Source: Flavobacteriales bacterium (GTDB lineage: Bacteria; Bacteroidota; Bacteroidia; Flavobacteriales_D; Sanyastnellaceae). From it: a stretch of 64,000 nucleotides of DNA. The stretch spans positions 17,058-81,057 of the forward strand of contig CANFLZ010000004.1 of NCBI GenBank assembly GCA_947448135.1. The letters run 5' to 3'. The notes under the pieces are model-generated. The model did not search any database. It saw only the letters and a list, made by a program, of their open reading frames with translations, and had not been told where the DNA came from. This document shows positions 7,963-17,185 of this stretch, in pieces. A program made the position numbers and the translations under genes. Numbering within the stretch: position 1 is the stretch's first letter; every line of letters starts with the position of its first letter.

Positions 7963-9285
7963 TTATTTTTCTAACAAACTTGGATCGTGTTCGAAGAACA
8001 AGGTCACTCTATTGTCCGCTGTATAGTATTTTTTTGCTGCAGCCATCATATCTTCTTTGGTGACTTTCATGTAGCGATTAATTTCTGTATTGATCAAATT
8101 GGTATCGCCGTAGTAGGTGTGATAATTGGCTAAACTTTCAGCGATGCCAGCCATACTGGAATTGCGTGAAATGAAGTCGCTTTCGATTTGATTGCGTAGT
8201 TTTTGAAACTCTTCGTCAGTGATGGGTTCAGTTTTCAATCGCTCAAACTCGTCATTCACCGCTTTCTCAAGTTCATTTACATCAACGCCCATGTTGGCTA
8301 CTGTGTAAGCCAATGTCAATCCTGGATCTTCTAGATTAAAGGTAAATGCACCGCTAAAAATCGCCAACTCTTTATCCTCTACGACACTTTTATTTAATCG
8401 AGAACTTGTACCATTGGACAACAAGGTGTTGATCATATCAACGGCATAAAATTCAGGAGTTCCTTGCGCTGGAATGCGGTATGCTTGAACCATCAAAGGC
8501 AATTGGTCTTTTACTTTCAATACGTCGCGAACTTCTCCTTTGGCCTCTGGCTGAAAGGTTGGACGAACGATGTCTTTTCCTTTTGCGATAGGTCCGAAAT
8601 AAGCTTCGATTAATTTCTTGGCTTGCTCTGGCGTAAAATCTCCGGCAATACTCAATGTGGCATTGTTGGGAACATAGTACATGTGGTAAAAATCAACGAA
8701 GTCTTGGTCTTTCGCAGCGTTCAAATCATCCAATGAACCGATAGGAGCCCAAGCGTATGTGTTGTTCTTGTAAGCTCTTTTCAAAGTTTCTGGAAAGAGA
8801 TTACCATAAGGTTGGTTGTCGTAACGTTGGCGTTTTTCTTCTTTGACAACTTCACGTTGTGTCTCGATTCCTTCTTTTTCAACTTTTGCATGCATCATGC
8901 GCTCACTTTCCAACCAAAGACCCAACTCGAGTTGGTTGCTGGGCAATAAATCATAATAGAAAGTTCTGTCTTGCGATGTATTGGCATTTAATCCTCCACC
9001 TGCATTCTCTACATATTTTGCGTACTCTCCGCGACCGATATTTTCTGTTCCTTCAAACAACAAATGCTCGAAGAAATGCGCCATGCCTGTACGACCCACC
9101 ACTTCATTTTTTGAACCTACATGGTAGAGCACGGTTACGGCAACAATGGGGGTAGAGTGATCTTCGTGTAAGATTACATGAAGACCATTTTTGAGATCAT
9201 ATTCGCTGAAGCGAATATTCTGAGCCTGACCTTGAGCAGCAGCCACGACGACAGCTAAGGCCAGTACAAAAATTTGTTTCATCAA
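7963..9285 (-). CDS. Zinc-dependent M16 family peptidase, catalytic subunit
   Basis: 440 residues with a cleaved signal peptide (about 1-21). The inverted zinc motif HFFEH is at residues 70-74 and the third ligand is expected in the ETQREVVKEE stretch at 141-150. The GGGLNANTSQDRT segment and the later NTLLSNGTSSRLN are standard M16B positions. It should degrade peptides or signal peptides in the periplasm together with the zinc-less partner encoded just downstream. First gene of the two-gene operon; a TATTTTTG box lies 21 bases before the start. Confidence 0.88.
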   Translation of the reverse strand: MMKQIFVLALAVVVAAAQGQAQNIRFSEYDLKNGLHVILHEDHSTPIVAVTVLYHVGSKNEVVGRTGMAHFFEHLLFEGTENIGRGEYAKYVENAGGGLNANTSQDRTFYYDLLPSNQLELGLWLESERMMHAKVEKEGIETQREVVKEEKRQRYDNQPYGNLFPETLKRAYKNNTYAWAPIGSLDDLNAAKDQDFVDFYHMYYVPNNATLSIAGDFTPEQAKKLIEAYFGPIAKGKDIVRPTFQPEAKGEVRDVLKVKDQLPLMVQAYRIPAQGTPEFYAVDMINTLLSNGTSSRLNKSVVEDKELAIFSGAFTFNLEDPGLTLAYTVANMGVDVNELEKAVNDEFERLKTEPITDEEFQKLRNQIESDFISRNSSMAGIAESLANYHTYYGDTNLINTEINRYMKVTKEDMMAAAKKYYTADNRVTLFFEHDPSLLEK

Positions 9286-9305
9286 TTTTGGTTTTTAGAA
9301 TGAAA

Positions 9306-9313
9306 CAAAAATA
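9306..9313 (-). promoter_or_regulatory. TAnnTTTG promoter box for the M16 operon
   Basis: Minus-strand TATTTTTG, a perfect match to the Bacteroidota -7 consensus, 20 bases before the ATG at 9285. No clear TTG box was seen at the usual upstream distance. Confidence 0.5.
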
Positions 9314-9380
9314 AGGGATACCGACCCACTTACGCGGGAAAAAAAATGAAGGAAATCCTGAGGTTTGGATATTTTGGGAA

Positions 9381-10955
9381 TTAGTGTCCGCCTCCTTGAA
9401 CGGGCTCTAAACTCAAGCCTTGTTTTTTGAGGATTTGTCCTGCTTTCAAGCCGTAGAAGGCAAGATACAGGAAGCACAATACGCCAACCCAATAAGAAGT
9501 TTGTATACCAATGCTTCCCACTTCTGCCAATGCGCCTTGAGAAACGCTAATAAATCCACCTCCCATGATCATCATGATCAAATATCCAGATGCTTCATTG
9601 GTTTTAGCACCAAGACCTGAAATCGCCAATGTGTAAATACATGGCCAAAGTGTCGAACAGAAAAGACCCACACTGATAAAGGCATAAGCGCTGGTCATGC
9701 CTTCTCCAAAAATACCGATGAGCAAGGCCAGGATACCTCCCGCAGAATAGATCATCAATTGTTTTGTCGGTACGCCTTTGCTCAAATAATCAGCGATAAC
9801 CAGAATGGCGATCACTCCAGCATAGGGAAGGAATACGGTGATATCTCTTCCAGCGATGGCGTTGCTCAAAAGAAAAATTCCAAATGCACCATAAGGCAAG
9901 GCTAAACGGAAGATCATTTTCTGAAGTTCACTCTTAGCGAAAACCATTCCTGCAGAAGTCCAACGTCCAATCATCAAGCTGGCCCAAAACAGCGATACAT
10001 ACGGAGCAATATTGCTTTCATGAGTATGCAATTTTTGTTTCATGAATTCAGGTAAGTTAGAGGCAGTAGACACTTCTACTCCGACATAAACGAAGATGGC
10101 AATCATTCCAAGGACCAATTGCGGATATTTGAAAACACTTTTTTGAGAATCTTGCGCCGCATGTTCTTCATTGCTTTCGATTTGATCAGGAATGGAGCTT
10201 CTTAAAAAGAAATAGGCCGCTGCCAAAAATGCTAGGCCCAGGATGAGATAAGGAATTTTTACTGCGCCGACATCCAATGCATTATCGCCACCTACTTTTC
10301 CAAAGAGGGCAAACGATACAATGAGCGGTGCTATGGTGGTTCCAATATTGTTGATTCCACCAGCCAAACTCAAACGATTGTTACCTTCTGATGGATTACC
10401 CAAAACGATAGCCAACGGATTGGCAACTGTTTGTTGTAATGAAAAACCAAGACCTACAATAAATAAACCCGAAATAAACAGGACAAAAGAAGTGTTTTTG
10501 GCTTCTTTGAATTGCAATTGAGCCTCCACTTTGGTTTTCTCGTTTTGGTCATAAAAGTCCAAAGTCAATTGGCCAGAATGCATCATGGTCATGCGATCGT
10601 AGTAGGCCACAAGATCCTCTTGATATTGTTTTTCTGCTGATACATAATGTTGGGCTGCTGGATAAAATATTCCAGTTCCCAAAGCGCTGATGGCAAGACC
10701 AAGTGCCAATCCCTTGCGATATCCTATGCTAGCGAGAATGTCCTTTTTTCGCAATTTTGAAATCAATACGTAGGCAATGGACCCAACAGTGTACGCCACA
10801 TAAAAAGCAAATGAAACCATTTGCGATTGTGTTTGACTCAAATCCAAAGCTTTGCGAAAAACAGGAATAAGAATGTCATTCCCAGAAGCAACAAAGCCCC
10901 AGAAAAAGAAAACCATGATCAATGCAGTGAATGCTCTTTTTTGTTGTGTGTTCAT
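9381..10955 (-). CDS. Sugar MFS transporter, FHS (fucose permease-like) family
   Basis: 524 residues with about 12 hydrophobic segments. The start FTALIMVFFFWGFVASGNDILIPVFRKAL is typical of FHS permeases, which import hexoses such as fucose, glucose or galactose with protons. ATG 10955 was chosen because residues upstream of it (to 11012) are unlike the family. At about residues 100-158 there is a charged, hydrophilic insertion (from AAQHYVSAEKQ to QLQFKEAKN) that ordinary 410-440-residue FHS proteins lack, placed between two membrane segments. Divergent from the small lipoprotein gene. The substrate cannot be read from the sequence. Confidence 0.82.
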   Translation of the reverse strand: MNTQQKRAFTALIMVFFFWGFVASGNDILIPVFRKALDLSQTQSQMVSFAFYVAYTVGSIAYVLISKLRKKDILASIGYRKGLALGLAISALGTGIFYPAAQHYVSAEKQYQEDLVAYYDRMTMMHSGQLTLDFYDQNEKTKVEAQLQFKEAKNTSFVLFISGLFIVGLGFSLQQTVANPLAIVLGNPSEGNNRLSLAGGINNIGTTIAPLIVSFALFGKVGGDNALDVGAVKIPYLILGLAFLAAAYFFLRSSIPDQIESNEEHAAQDSQKSVFKYPQLVLGMIAIFVYVGVEVSTASNLPEFMKQKLHTHESNIAPYVSLFWASLMIGRWTSAGMVFAKSELQKMIFRLALPYGAFGIFLLSNAIAGRDITVFLPYAGVIAILVIADYLSKGVPTKQLMIYSAGGILALLIGIFGEGMTSAYAFISVGLFCSTLWPCIYTLAISGLGAKTNEASGYLIMMIMGGGFISVSQGALAEVGSIGIQTSYWVGVLCFLYLAFYGLKAGQILKKQGLSLEPVQGGGH

Positions 10956-10979
10956 TATCTTTCGTTTTTGCTTTGTAAA

Positions 10980-11477
10980 ATGAGTTATAGTAATCTTTAC
11001 AATTTGTTGCAATATAACAAGAAATTGTTTTTGGTTTGGAGCACATTCATCTTTGTTACTGGATGCAAATCACCGCAATGTTTTATTGCCAATATGTCTG
11101 GAACATGGAAAGGAAAAACCTCAGGTGAGGCAGTTTCATTTGAACAATGGAATATTTCAGATTGGAAGTGTGAGTCCTACGGAAGTGCCTGGATCATAGA
11201 AGAATCGGATACTGTTTTTCAAGAAAAATTTGAGCTAATTGCCAAGGAGTGGGGATATGAATATTGTGCTCATCCCAATATGACTATGAATCCAACTTGC
11301 TTTCGTTTGCACAAAGTGAGAAGAAATTATTTAGAGGTAAACAATTTTCAGCACGATTTTCCGCAAGTGATTATTTATCACATTCAAGGAAACGAAGTGC
11401 ATATCACTTTGAAGGGAGAAAATGAAAATCACGAAAAAATAGAGGAGTCGTACTCCTTATTTCGGCAACCTCATTGA
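10980..11477 (+). CDS. Small lipoprotein, probably DUF6265-like
   Basis: 165 residues from ATG 10980; the longer frame starting at 10821 lies antisense to the permease gene and is implausible. A hydrophobic segment followed by FVTGC suggests a lipobox with Cys at about residue 31, after an unusually long N-region. The mature part holds GTWKGKTSG near the beginning, FQHDFPQVIIYHIQGNEVHITLKGE near the end, and Trp/Cys-rich strands, the pattern of DUF6265 and similar lipocalin-like domains. Function unknown. The 3' end overlaps the convergent gldC by seven bases. Confidence 0.6.
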   Translation: MSYSNLYNLLQYNKKLFLVWSTFIFVTGCKSPQCFIANMSGTWKGKTSGEAVSFEQWNISDWKCESYGSAWIIEESDTVFQEKFELIAKEWGYEYCAHPNMTMNPTCFRLHKVRRNYLEVNNFQHDFPQVIIYHIQGNEVHITLKGENENHEKIEESYSLFRQPH

Positions 11478-11803
11478 TTGGGACCTACATTCATTTTTTC
11501 TGCGTAATAGTCACAGAAATCACGCATGGTGGCTGCCATTTTGTGATCACCAGTAGATTTCTCAAAACTATCCGAAAGTGTGAGAATGGTTTGGTGAACA
11601 AAAAACTTCATTTCCTCAACCGTCATTTCTTTGGTCCACAAGTCAATGCGCAAAGTATTGCGTTCTTGTTTGTCCCAAAATCCTAAAATCATGGCTTTGG
11701 CATCTCTTCTATCCCCTGTTTCTGAAGCTTCCCAAGAGATGTTTTCGGCAACTTTATTCTCATCCAATTCGATATCGATGACAATATTTGAATTTTTACT
11801 CAT
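11471..11803 (-). CDS. gldC: Gliding motility protein GldC
   Basis: 110 residues, recognised from the GldC pattern: IDIELDENKVAENISWEA, SKAM-like KAMILGFWD, NTLRIDLWTKEM, and MRDFCDYYAEKM at the C-terminus. GldC is a small soluble protein with no signal peptide that assists gliding in Flavobacteriales; its biochemical role is not settled. It follows gldB by two bases, the usual gldB-gldC pairing. A gldC gene does not by itself show that the organism glides, because it is kept in non-gliding Bacteroidota with type IX secretion. Confidence 0.9.
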   Translation of the reverse strand: MSKNSNIVIDIELDENKVAENISWEASETGDRRDAKAMILGFWDKQERNTLRIDLWTKEMTVEEMKFFVHQTILTLSDSFEKSTGDHKMAATMRDFCDYYAEKMNVGPNQ

Positions 11804-11805
11804 GA

Positions 11806-12858
11806 CTAAATTTTTGGCTTAAATGACGATAATATTTTTTGATTGTTTCTTTCTTTCCACAACTGCTCAATGGTGACAGTTGGATTTTTTTCCATGTAGG
11901 CCCCTACAATTTTCCATCCCATCCACAATCCCAATTGAGGAGAGGAATTCTGTGGCAGATTTCCTGCATTGGTGAATGGCGCTTCCACAAACCACTTGTA
12001 AATTTCTTCCGGTTTAGTTCCAAACATAACTTCTTGTTTGGCCATTTCTTTCCAGATATTCAATTCGTTTTCTAATGCCCAATTGTATTCTTGTGCTGTC
12101 CACATCATTTTGGTCGAATCGGCCATATCCGGTAGGGCAACATCCAAGGCGTACATGATTTTCCCCGTATAAATTAAGGCGTTCAGGAAATCATTTTTCT
12201 CCGGTGGAATGGTGTCGTAATCGTTGTATCGAGCGCTCATCCAATTGAAAACAGCATTGGAAACAAGGTATTGCTTCTGCATGTTTTTCTTCTTGTATTG
12301 CGGGAATCGATCAGAGGGAAATTCCTTGACCAATGGGTCTGGGTACAGATAATAGTCCAAGCCTATGAACAAATTATTGTCTTTGGCATAAGAGGCAACG
12401 GCTAGTCCGCTATTCATGAAAATGATCTGTGGATTTTTCTCTTTCGGCAGTTGTTTAGCAGTTCGATAAAAAGCATGCGAAAGTTGTGATAAATAATCTT
12501 GAACGTCTTGATTCGAATGATTTTTTTCAATGGCAATTTGAAGGTCTTTCATGTCCTTGAAATTTGCAAATTGCTGCAACGTGAACAATGTTGACGAGTC
12601 CTGGCAGGCGCCCATCCTCATGATTTCTTCCAGATACATGCATCCAATTTTGTTGGGAAGTTGGGTGATTTGATTTTTGTTTTCGTTCCAGTTCTTGGGA
12701 TGAAAAACCAAAGAATCCAATCGATAATGTTGAAGTGGTGAAATCTCTTCTGGATTGACTTCGACATTTTTTCTGGGGTCGTTGTGCTCATCACAACCCG
12801 CCCCAAAAAGCAAAATCATGACAACACCAATAATTATTTTTTTTGATTCCCAATTCAT
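11806..12858 (-). CDS. gldB: Gliding motility lipoprotein GldB
   Basis: 350 residues from ATG 12858 (an ATG three bases earlier is equally possible). The hydrophobic start IIIGVVMILLFGAGC is a lipoprotein signal with Cys near residue 21. The body carries GldB landmarks: FMNSGLAVASYAKDNNLFIGLDYYL, DRFPQYKKKNM and a C-terminal GLWMGWKIVGAYM, the helical fold related to DUF2268 proteins. GldB is essential for gliding in Flavobacterium and sits in the cell envelope. Two bases separate it from gldC. It is divergent from the barrel gene, with a 53-base shared upstream region. Confidence 0.9.
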   Translation of the reverse strand: MNWESKKIIIGVVMILLFGAGCDEHNDPRKNVEVNPEEISPLQHYRLDSLVFHPKNWNENKNQITQLPNKIGCMYLEEIMRMGACQDSSTLFTLQQFANFKDMKDLQIAIEKNHSNQDVQDYLSQLSHAFYRTAKQLPKEKNPQIIFMNSGLAVASYAKDNNLFIGLDYYLYPDPLVKEFPSDRFPQYKKKNMQKQYLVSNAVFNWMSARYNDYDTIPPEKNDFLNALIYTGKIMYALDVALPDMADSTKMMWTAQEYNWALENELNIWKEMAKQEVMFGTKPEEIYKWFVEAPFTNAGNLPQNSSPQLGLWMGWKIVGAYMEKNPTVTIEQLWKERNNQKILSSFKPKI

Positions 12859-12911
12859 CATTAGCTTAGCGTAGCATTTGCAGTGCAAGTTAATTCATTA
12901 AAACGAAACAG

Positions 12912-13688
12912 ATGAAAAAAGTAATCCTAGCCTTATTGGCAATGATATCGATGGTAGTGACGCAAGCCCAAATTTCCGGTTATAAAATTGGTGTAAAATT
13001 GAGTCCGAATGTGTCTTACATGAGATCGGAAAATGGAGATATTGCTATTTCCAAAGCGCCTTTGCGTTTGGGTTATGGCTTGATTATCGATAAAATGTTT
13101 GCAGAAAAATATGCCGTCGGAACTGGAGTAAATGTCTACAAAATGGGAGGTCAAACGCAGTTCTCTTATACAGAAGCAGCCAACGATACAACGAGCATCT
13201 ACAATCTGACTCGCGATTACAAATTGACTTATATTGAAATTCCTTTGACTTTGAAATTGCGTACTTCTCCAATTGCGGGGATAACTTATTGGGGACAATT
13301 TGGTATTGGTGTGGGGTATTTGTACAAGGCCTATAGCGATGATACTTATCAAAAAAATTATCAGCAAAATGGTAGCTCAAATGTTTTTTCTCAAAGTGTT
13401 GGACAGGTCGTTACCGATACGGGCAATGACATTCAACAACAACTGATGCCATTTCGTGCTAGTATGATTGCCGCATTTGGCTTGGAATATCCTATTTCAG
13501 GAACTACTGCATTAATGGCTGGAATAAGCTACAATGGCGGATTGTTGAGTTTGTATAAGCCGAGTAGTGATGTTGTTCAATTGACTTCAGGTGTACCTGC
13601 ATTTTCAAGTGATAAAAAATCGGTTCAGAAAACCAGTCGCAAAATATCTGCGAATATGATTGAACTTAATGTTGGAATTTTATTTTAA
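12912..13688 (+). CDS. Outer-membrane beta-barrel protein (PorT-like family)
   Basis: 258 residues with a signal peptide (cleaved after about residue 19, VTQAQ). The mature part is made of alternating amphipathic strands, starting GYKIGVKLSPNVSYMRSE and including YIEIPLTLKLR, which is the hallmark of the OMP_b-brl_2/PorT fold, and it ends in a strand with a C-terminal Phe (MIELNVGILF). A role in type IX secretion (as for PorT) is possible but it is not clearly the orthologue. Its TAA overlaps the ATG of nadE by one base, so the two are co-translated. Confidence 0.7.
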   Translation: MKKVILALLAMISMVVTQAQISGYKIGVKLSPNVSYMRSENGDIAISKAPLRLGYGLIIDKMFAEKYAVGTGVNVYKMGGQTQFSYTEAANDTTSIYNLTRDYKLTYIEIPLTLKLRTSPIAGITYWGQFGIGVGYLYKAYSDDTYQKNYQQNGSSNVFSQSVGQVVTDTGNDIQQQLMPFRASMIAAFGLEYPISGTTALMAGISYNGGLLSLYKPSSDVVQLTSGVPAFSSDKKSVQKTSRKISANMIELNVGILF

Positions 13689-14515
13689 TGAATTTTTCTT
13701 CGATTGCTGAGCACATAGTTGGTTGGCTGAAGCATTATGCGGAGGCCAATTTTCAAAAAGGTTTTGTTGTCGGTGTAAGCGGAGGCATTGATTCTGCCCT
13801 GACATCGACATTGTGCGCTATGACTGGCTTGCCAACGTTGTTGTTGGAAATGCCCATTCATCAGCCCCTGCAACAAGTGTCACGCGCGCAAGAACACATC
13901 AAGCAGTTACAAGATCGTTTTTCCAACGTCACCGGAAAGCGAGTTGATTTGACTTCGAGTTTTGATTCTTTAATTGCGGACTGGGAAAACAGTGAGGATG
14001 CACATGTCATGCATCTGACCAATGCCAACACTCGTTCTCGTCTCCGGATGTTGACGTTGTACTATCATGCAGGTATTCGACAGTCTTTGGTGGCGGGTAC
14101 AGGAAATAAAATTGAGGATTTTGGAGTAGGCTTCTTCACCAAATATGGTGATGGAGGAGTGGATATTTCGCCAATCGCTGATTTGACCAAATCAGAAGTT
14201 TCCAAATTAGCCGAGCTTGTTGGAGTTCCCCATTCAATTTTAATAGCTCCACCTACAGATGGATTGTGGGAAGATGATCGATCGGATGAGGATCAAATTG
14301 GTGCCTCATATCCAGAGTTAGAATGGGCGATGAATTGGTGCGAAAAACATGGTCATCGCAAAAATGGGAAATGGGAATTTTCTTTGTTTGATTTGGAAAA
14401 TGTTGGTGAAAGACAGCGCACGGTTCTTCAGATTTATACCCGATTGAACAATGCTAATCAGCACAAAATGCTTCCCATTCCTGTTTGTATTATTCCAAGT
14501 GAATTAAAAGATTAA
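13688..14515 (+). CDS. nadE: NAD synthetase, ammonia-dependent type
   Basis: 275 residues. The ATP-pyrophosphatase loop is SGGIDSALTS (about residues 31-40) and the family regions AGTGNKIEDFGVGFFTKYGDGGVD and PPTDGLWEDDRSDEDQIG are present. It makes NAD from deamido-NAD and ammonia in the cytosol. No glutaminase domain is fused, so it needs free ammonia or a partner. nadE next to gldB/gldC is a recurring arrangement in Flavobacteriales. The last four bases overlap the convergent phosphatase gene. Confidence 0.92.
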   Translation: MNFSSIAEHIVGWLKHYAEANFQKGFVVGVSGGIDSALTSTLCAMTGLPTLLLEMPIHQPLQQVSRAQEHIKQLQDRFSNVTGKRVDLTSSFDSLIADWENSEDAHVMHLTNANTRSRLRMLTLYYHAGIRQSLVAGTGNKIEDFGVGFFTKYGDGGVDISPIADLTKSEVSKLAELVGVPHSILIAPPTDGLWEDDRSDEDQIGASYPELEWAMNWCEKHGHRKNGKWEFSLFDLENVGERQRTVLQIYTRLNNANQHKMLPIPVCIIPSELKD

Positions 14516-16293
14516 ACGCGAACGCCCATGATGAGAATATCATCGGTCTGTTCCTCACCATTTTTCCAATTATCAAGCGTCTTTGCCAGGATATCCTGCT
14601 GTTCAGGCATGTCCAGATGCGCGTTTTGAATGAGTACTTCTTTGAGCTGTTTGCGCATGAATTTTTTATTCTTGGGACCACCGAATTGATCGGCATATCC
14701 ATCACTGAATACATACAACATGTCTCCAGGTTCGCATTGGAATGTATGCGTGGAAAATAAGCGGTGTTCTTTGCTTTCTATACCAATGCTTCTTTTCTCT
14801 GCATTGATTTCTATCAATTCATCTTTTCGAATGATGTACAACGAATTTTGGGCTCCACTGAACTCAAGATTAAGGGTGGTTGTATCCAATGAACATAAAG
14901 CGATGTCCATGCCATCTTTGATCTGCTCATTGTCCTCGGAGTGAAATGCGGCTGAAGCGATGCGATTGACTTGATTTAGAATTTGGCCTGGAACGGTATA
15001 TACTTTAGATACATGATTGAGGGCATTGTGGGCAATAAGGCTCATGAAGGCGCCGGGAACGCCGTGACCTGTGCAATCTGCAGCGGCAAATAGTTTTTTG
15101 TTGCCTTGGTCTTGCACCCAATAAAAATCACCACTCACAACATCTTTCGGGAGAAAAAGAATGAAGTGTTGGGGTAGGATTTTTTTTATCGTTGAAGTGT
15201 TGGGTAGAATGGAATCTTGCAATCGTTTGGCGTAGGTTATGCTCGATCTAAGATCTCCATAAAGCCTTTCAATTTCTTCTCGCTGAAAGTCACTCTGGTT
15301 TTTTTGATTTACCAGTTCTTGGGTCTGTTCTGAAACTTTTTCTTCCATCTGATTGCGATAAGCATACAAATCGGATTTCATCTGAATCAATGCTTGCCCC
15401 ATTTCATCTTTTTCAGAAAGCGGACTAAATTCGGTATCAAAGTTACCTTGACCAACTGCGGTGGCAAAGTCTTTTGTTTTCTCAAAATTACCAATTAGTT
15501 TTTCTACGGCAATGCCCATATCTCCTATTTCATCATTGGCAAATTTCAGTAGTTGATTGTCATAAACACCAAAAGATAGTTTTTTCAAAATTCTTCGAAT
15601 TTTGAGAATTCTAGTAGTAATGGTGCGACTTGTCACATAACCTATAACAAACCCCAACAGAATAATGAGAATACTGAGTCCAGCAAGAAGAATGTATAGT
15701 TCCTCAAACGACTGATTCATCAAAGCCTGTTCTTGCTTGATTTGGTTATGAAAATGATTGAGCTGGTCTTGTATTAAGTACTGTAGTCTTTTTATTTTTT
15801 GTGGAATTCCTTTTCCTTCTAAAAACAAGTCTTCAGCAGTGATGATTTTAAATGGATCTTGATAGCTTTCGAAATTGTTGAGTGTGGTTCTTAATTCTGA
15901 ATAATACATTTGAAGAGTATCCCATTCTTGCTGTATCCAACTGCATTCTTGTTTTTGCTCGTCAATCCAAAAGGGTTGCAGGCTATCGATGGTCGCTAGC
16001 TGCAATGGAATGGTTTGATCAACGAGCATGTTGAATTTTCTTTTTTCAATGTGGTCTTCCCCTCGTTGTACAAATGCCCATTGCTTGCTCAGCTCCAAGG
16101 ATTCTTCAATGCTCAACAGCAAGTTTCTGCAGGCAGTTAAAGAAGGCATGTGAACATTGTTCAACTGATTGTTCACTTTTTCAGCTTTTGAAAGTGTGAT
16201 TTGAACAAAATAAAGTGCCACCAATAAAACCAAGATGAAAATGCCAAATCCTAGGAACAATCGAAGTGATATGGGAAAGCGCATCTTATTCAT
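14512..16293 (-). CDS. Membrane sensor with HAMP domain and SpoIIE-type PP2C phosphatase
   Basis: 593 residues. TM1 is at about 9-30, a mostly helical periplasmic region of about 175 residues follows, TM2 is at about 205-225 (LLAGLSILIILLGFVIGYV) and a HAMP-like linker covers about 228-282. A coiled coil (about 325-365) leads into the SpoIIE/PP2C domain at about 380-592, with the metal motifs VVSGDFYWV, AADCTGHGVPGAFMS and the terminal EQTDDILIMGVRV. All usual metal-binding Asp positions appear present. The family dephosphorylates anti-sigma-factor antagonists or other Ser/Thr phosphoproteins. It is the last gene of an operon with a YfiR-like protein and a TPR protein. ATG 16293 overlaps the TPR gene by eight bases; ATG 16284 is an alternative. 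Confidence 0.85.
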   Translation of the reverse strand: MNKMRFPISLRLFLGFGIFILVLLVALYFVQITLSKAEKVNNQLNNVHMPSLTACRNLLLSIEESLELSKQWAFVQRGEDHIEKRKFNMLVDQTIPLQLATIDSLQPFWIDEQKQECSWIQQEWDTLQMYYSELRTTLNNFESYQDPFKIITAEDLFLEGKGIPQKIKRLQYLIQDQLNHFHNQIKQEQALMNQSFEELYILLAGLSILIILLGFVIGYVTSRTITTRILKIRRILKKLSFGVYDNQLLKFANDEIGDMGIAVEKLIGNFEKTKDFATAVGQGNFDTEFSPLSEKDEMGQALIQMKSDLYAYRNQMEEKVSEQTQELVNQKNQSDFQREEIERLYGDLRSSITYAKRLQDSILPNTSTIKKILPQHFILFLPKDVVSGDFYWVQDQGNKKLFAAADCTGHGVPGAFMSLIAHNALNHVSKVYTVPGQILNQVNRIASAAFHSEDNEQIKDGMDIALCSLDTTTLNLEFSGAQNSLYIIRKDELIEINAEKRSIGIESKEHRLFSTHTFQCEPGDMLYVFSDGYADQFGGPKNKKFMRKQLKEVLIQNAHLDMPEQQDILAKTLDNWKNGEEQTDDILIMGVRV

Positions 16294-17185
16294 TGGGGTA
16301 TAGTTTCTGTGCTTCTGATTTTAATCTCTGGTATTCTTCTTCATTTCCCAACGATCGATGGATATACATCAATGCTTTGTATTGAGAAGCGTTTTTGGGG
16401 CATTCTTGAAATGTGTTTTGAGCAAATGGCAGAGCCTGCGAAAACAGATGAAGCGCATCTTCTTGAATCGATAGTAATTGATCGATCTCGGCATTGTTGT
16501 CTATTTTTTTAATTTTAAATACCCCAATGTTGTAAAAGAGAATAGCTAGGTTGTGCAGCGACTCACAATCCGTAGGATCTTCTTTAAGTATCTTTTGATA
16601 GAGCGCTATGCATTTGTGTGGATAGTAGAGACTAGAGTCAGTTTGTTCCCAAAATTCATAATAGCGTTCGGCTTTCTTTTTTTCAAATTCAACTTGTAGT
16701 GAGCGCAAGGGCTGAGGCTCAGAAAGTTTTTGATTCCAAGCGATGAAGTAGTCAAAGGAAGCGTCCGCGGCACCTTCGTTTCCTTTTTGAAAACTGCGGG
16801 CCTTCATCAAAGCATCATTGTAGTATGTGCTCACGATATAGCGTTGAGCGTAATAAATATTTTCTTGCAGTTTTGGATCGGGTTGATGTGACAATGCTTC
16901 CTGAAACGCCACCATGGCTTGCTCTCGGGCCTGGTTGGTATTTTCATTTTTAGGGTATTTTTTGTACAATTCTTTGTAGAGAAATCCCATGGTGTAATGC
17001 GCCGTTGGATCCAATCCTTCTTGCTTCAGGGCAAGTTTCATTTGGTCAATGGATTTTTCGATTTCCTTGTTCTGCTCGTAATTCAGAATCACCTGATCCG
17101 TCATGGGATGTTGGCCCCATGCGCCTGTAAAAAGCGAGAGAAACAATATGACAATGCAAGATGTTTTTATTGATTGACTTTCCAT
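16286..17185 (-). CDS. Periplasmic TPR-repeat protein
   Basis: 299 residues with a signal peptide (about residues 1-24, ending GAWG-QH). TPR-like helical pairs include DPTAHYTMGFLYKELYKKYP, AMVAFQEALSHQPDPKLQENIY, CIALYQKILKEDPTDCESLHNLAILFYNIG split across two units, and the last KALMYIHRSLGNEEEYQRLK. The middle gene of a three-gene operon: 19 bases overlap with the upstream YfiR-like gene and eight with the phosphatase. The location suggests a scaffold between the periplasmic regulator and the sensor domain of the phosphatase, which is inference. Confidence 0.75.
   Translation of the reverse strand: MESQSIKTSCIVILFLSLFTGAWGQHPMTDQVILNYEQNKEIEKSIDQMKLALKQEGLDPTAHYTMGFLYKELYKKYPKNENTNQAREQAMVAFQEALSHQPDPKLQENIYYAQRYIVSTYYNDALMKARSFQKGNEGAADASFDYFIAWNQKLSEPQPLRSLQVEFEKKKAERYYEFWEQTDSSLYYPHKCIALYQKILKEDPTDCESLHNLAILFYNIGVFKIKKIDNNAEIDQLLSIQEDALHLFSQALPFAQNTFQECPKNASQYKALMYIHRSLGNEEEYQRLKSEAQKLYPNE

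Noticed and set aside
10821..10979. Longer N-terminus for the DUF6265-like lipoprotein
   Set aside because: It is antisense to the permease N-terminus, and the shorter start at 10980 gives a plausible lipoprotein signal.
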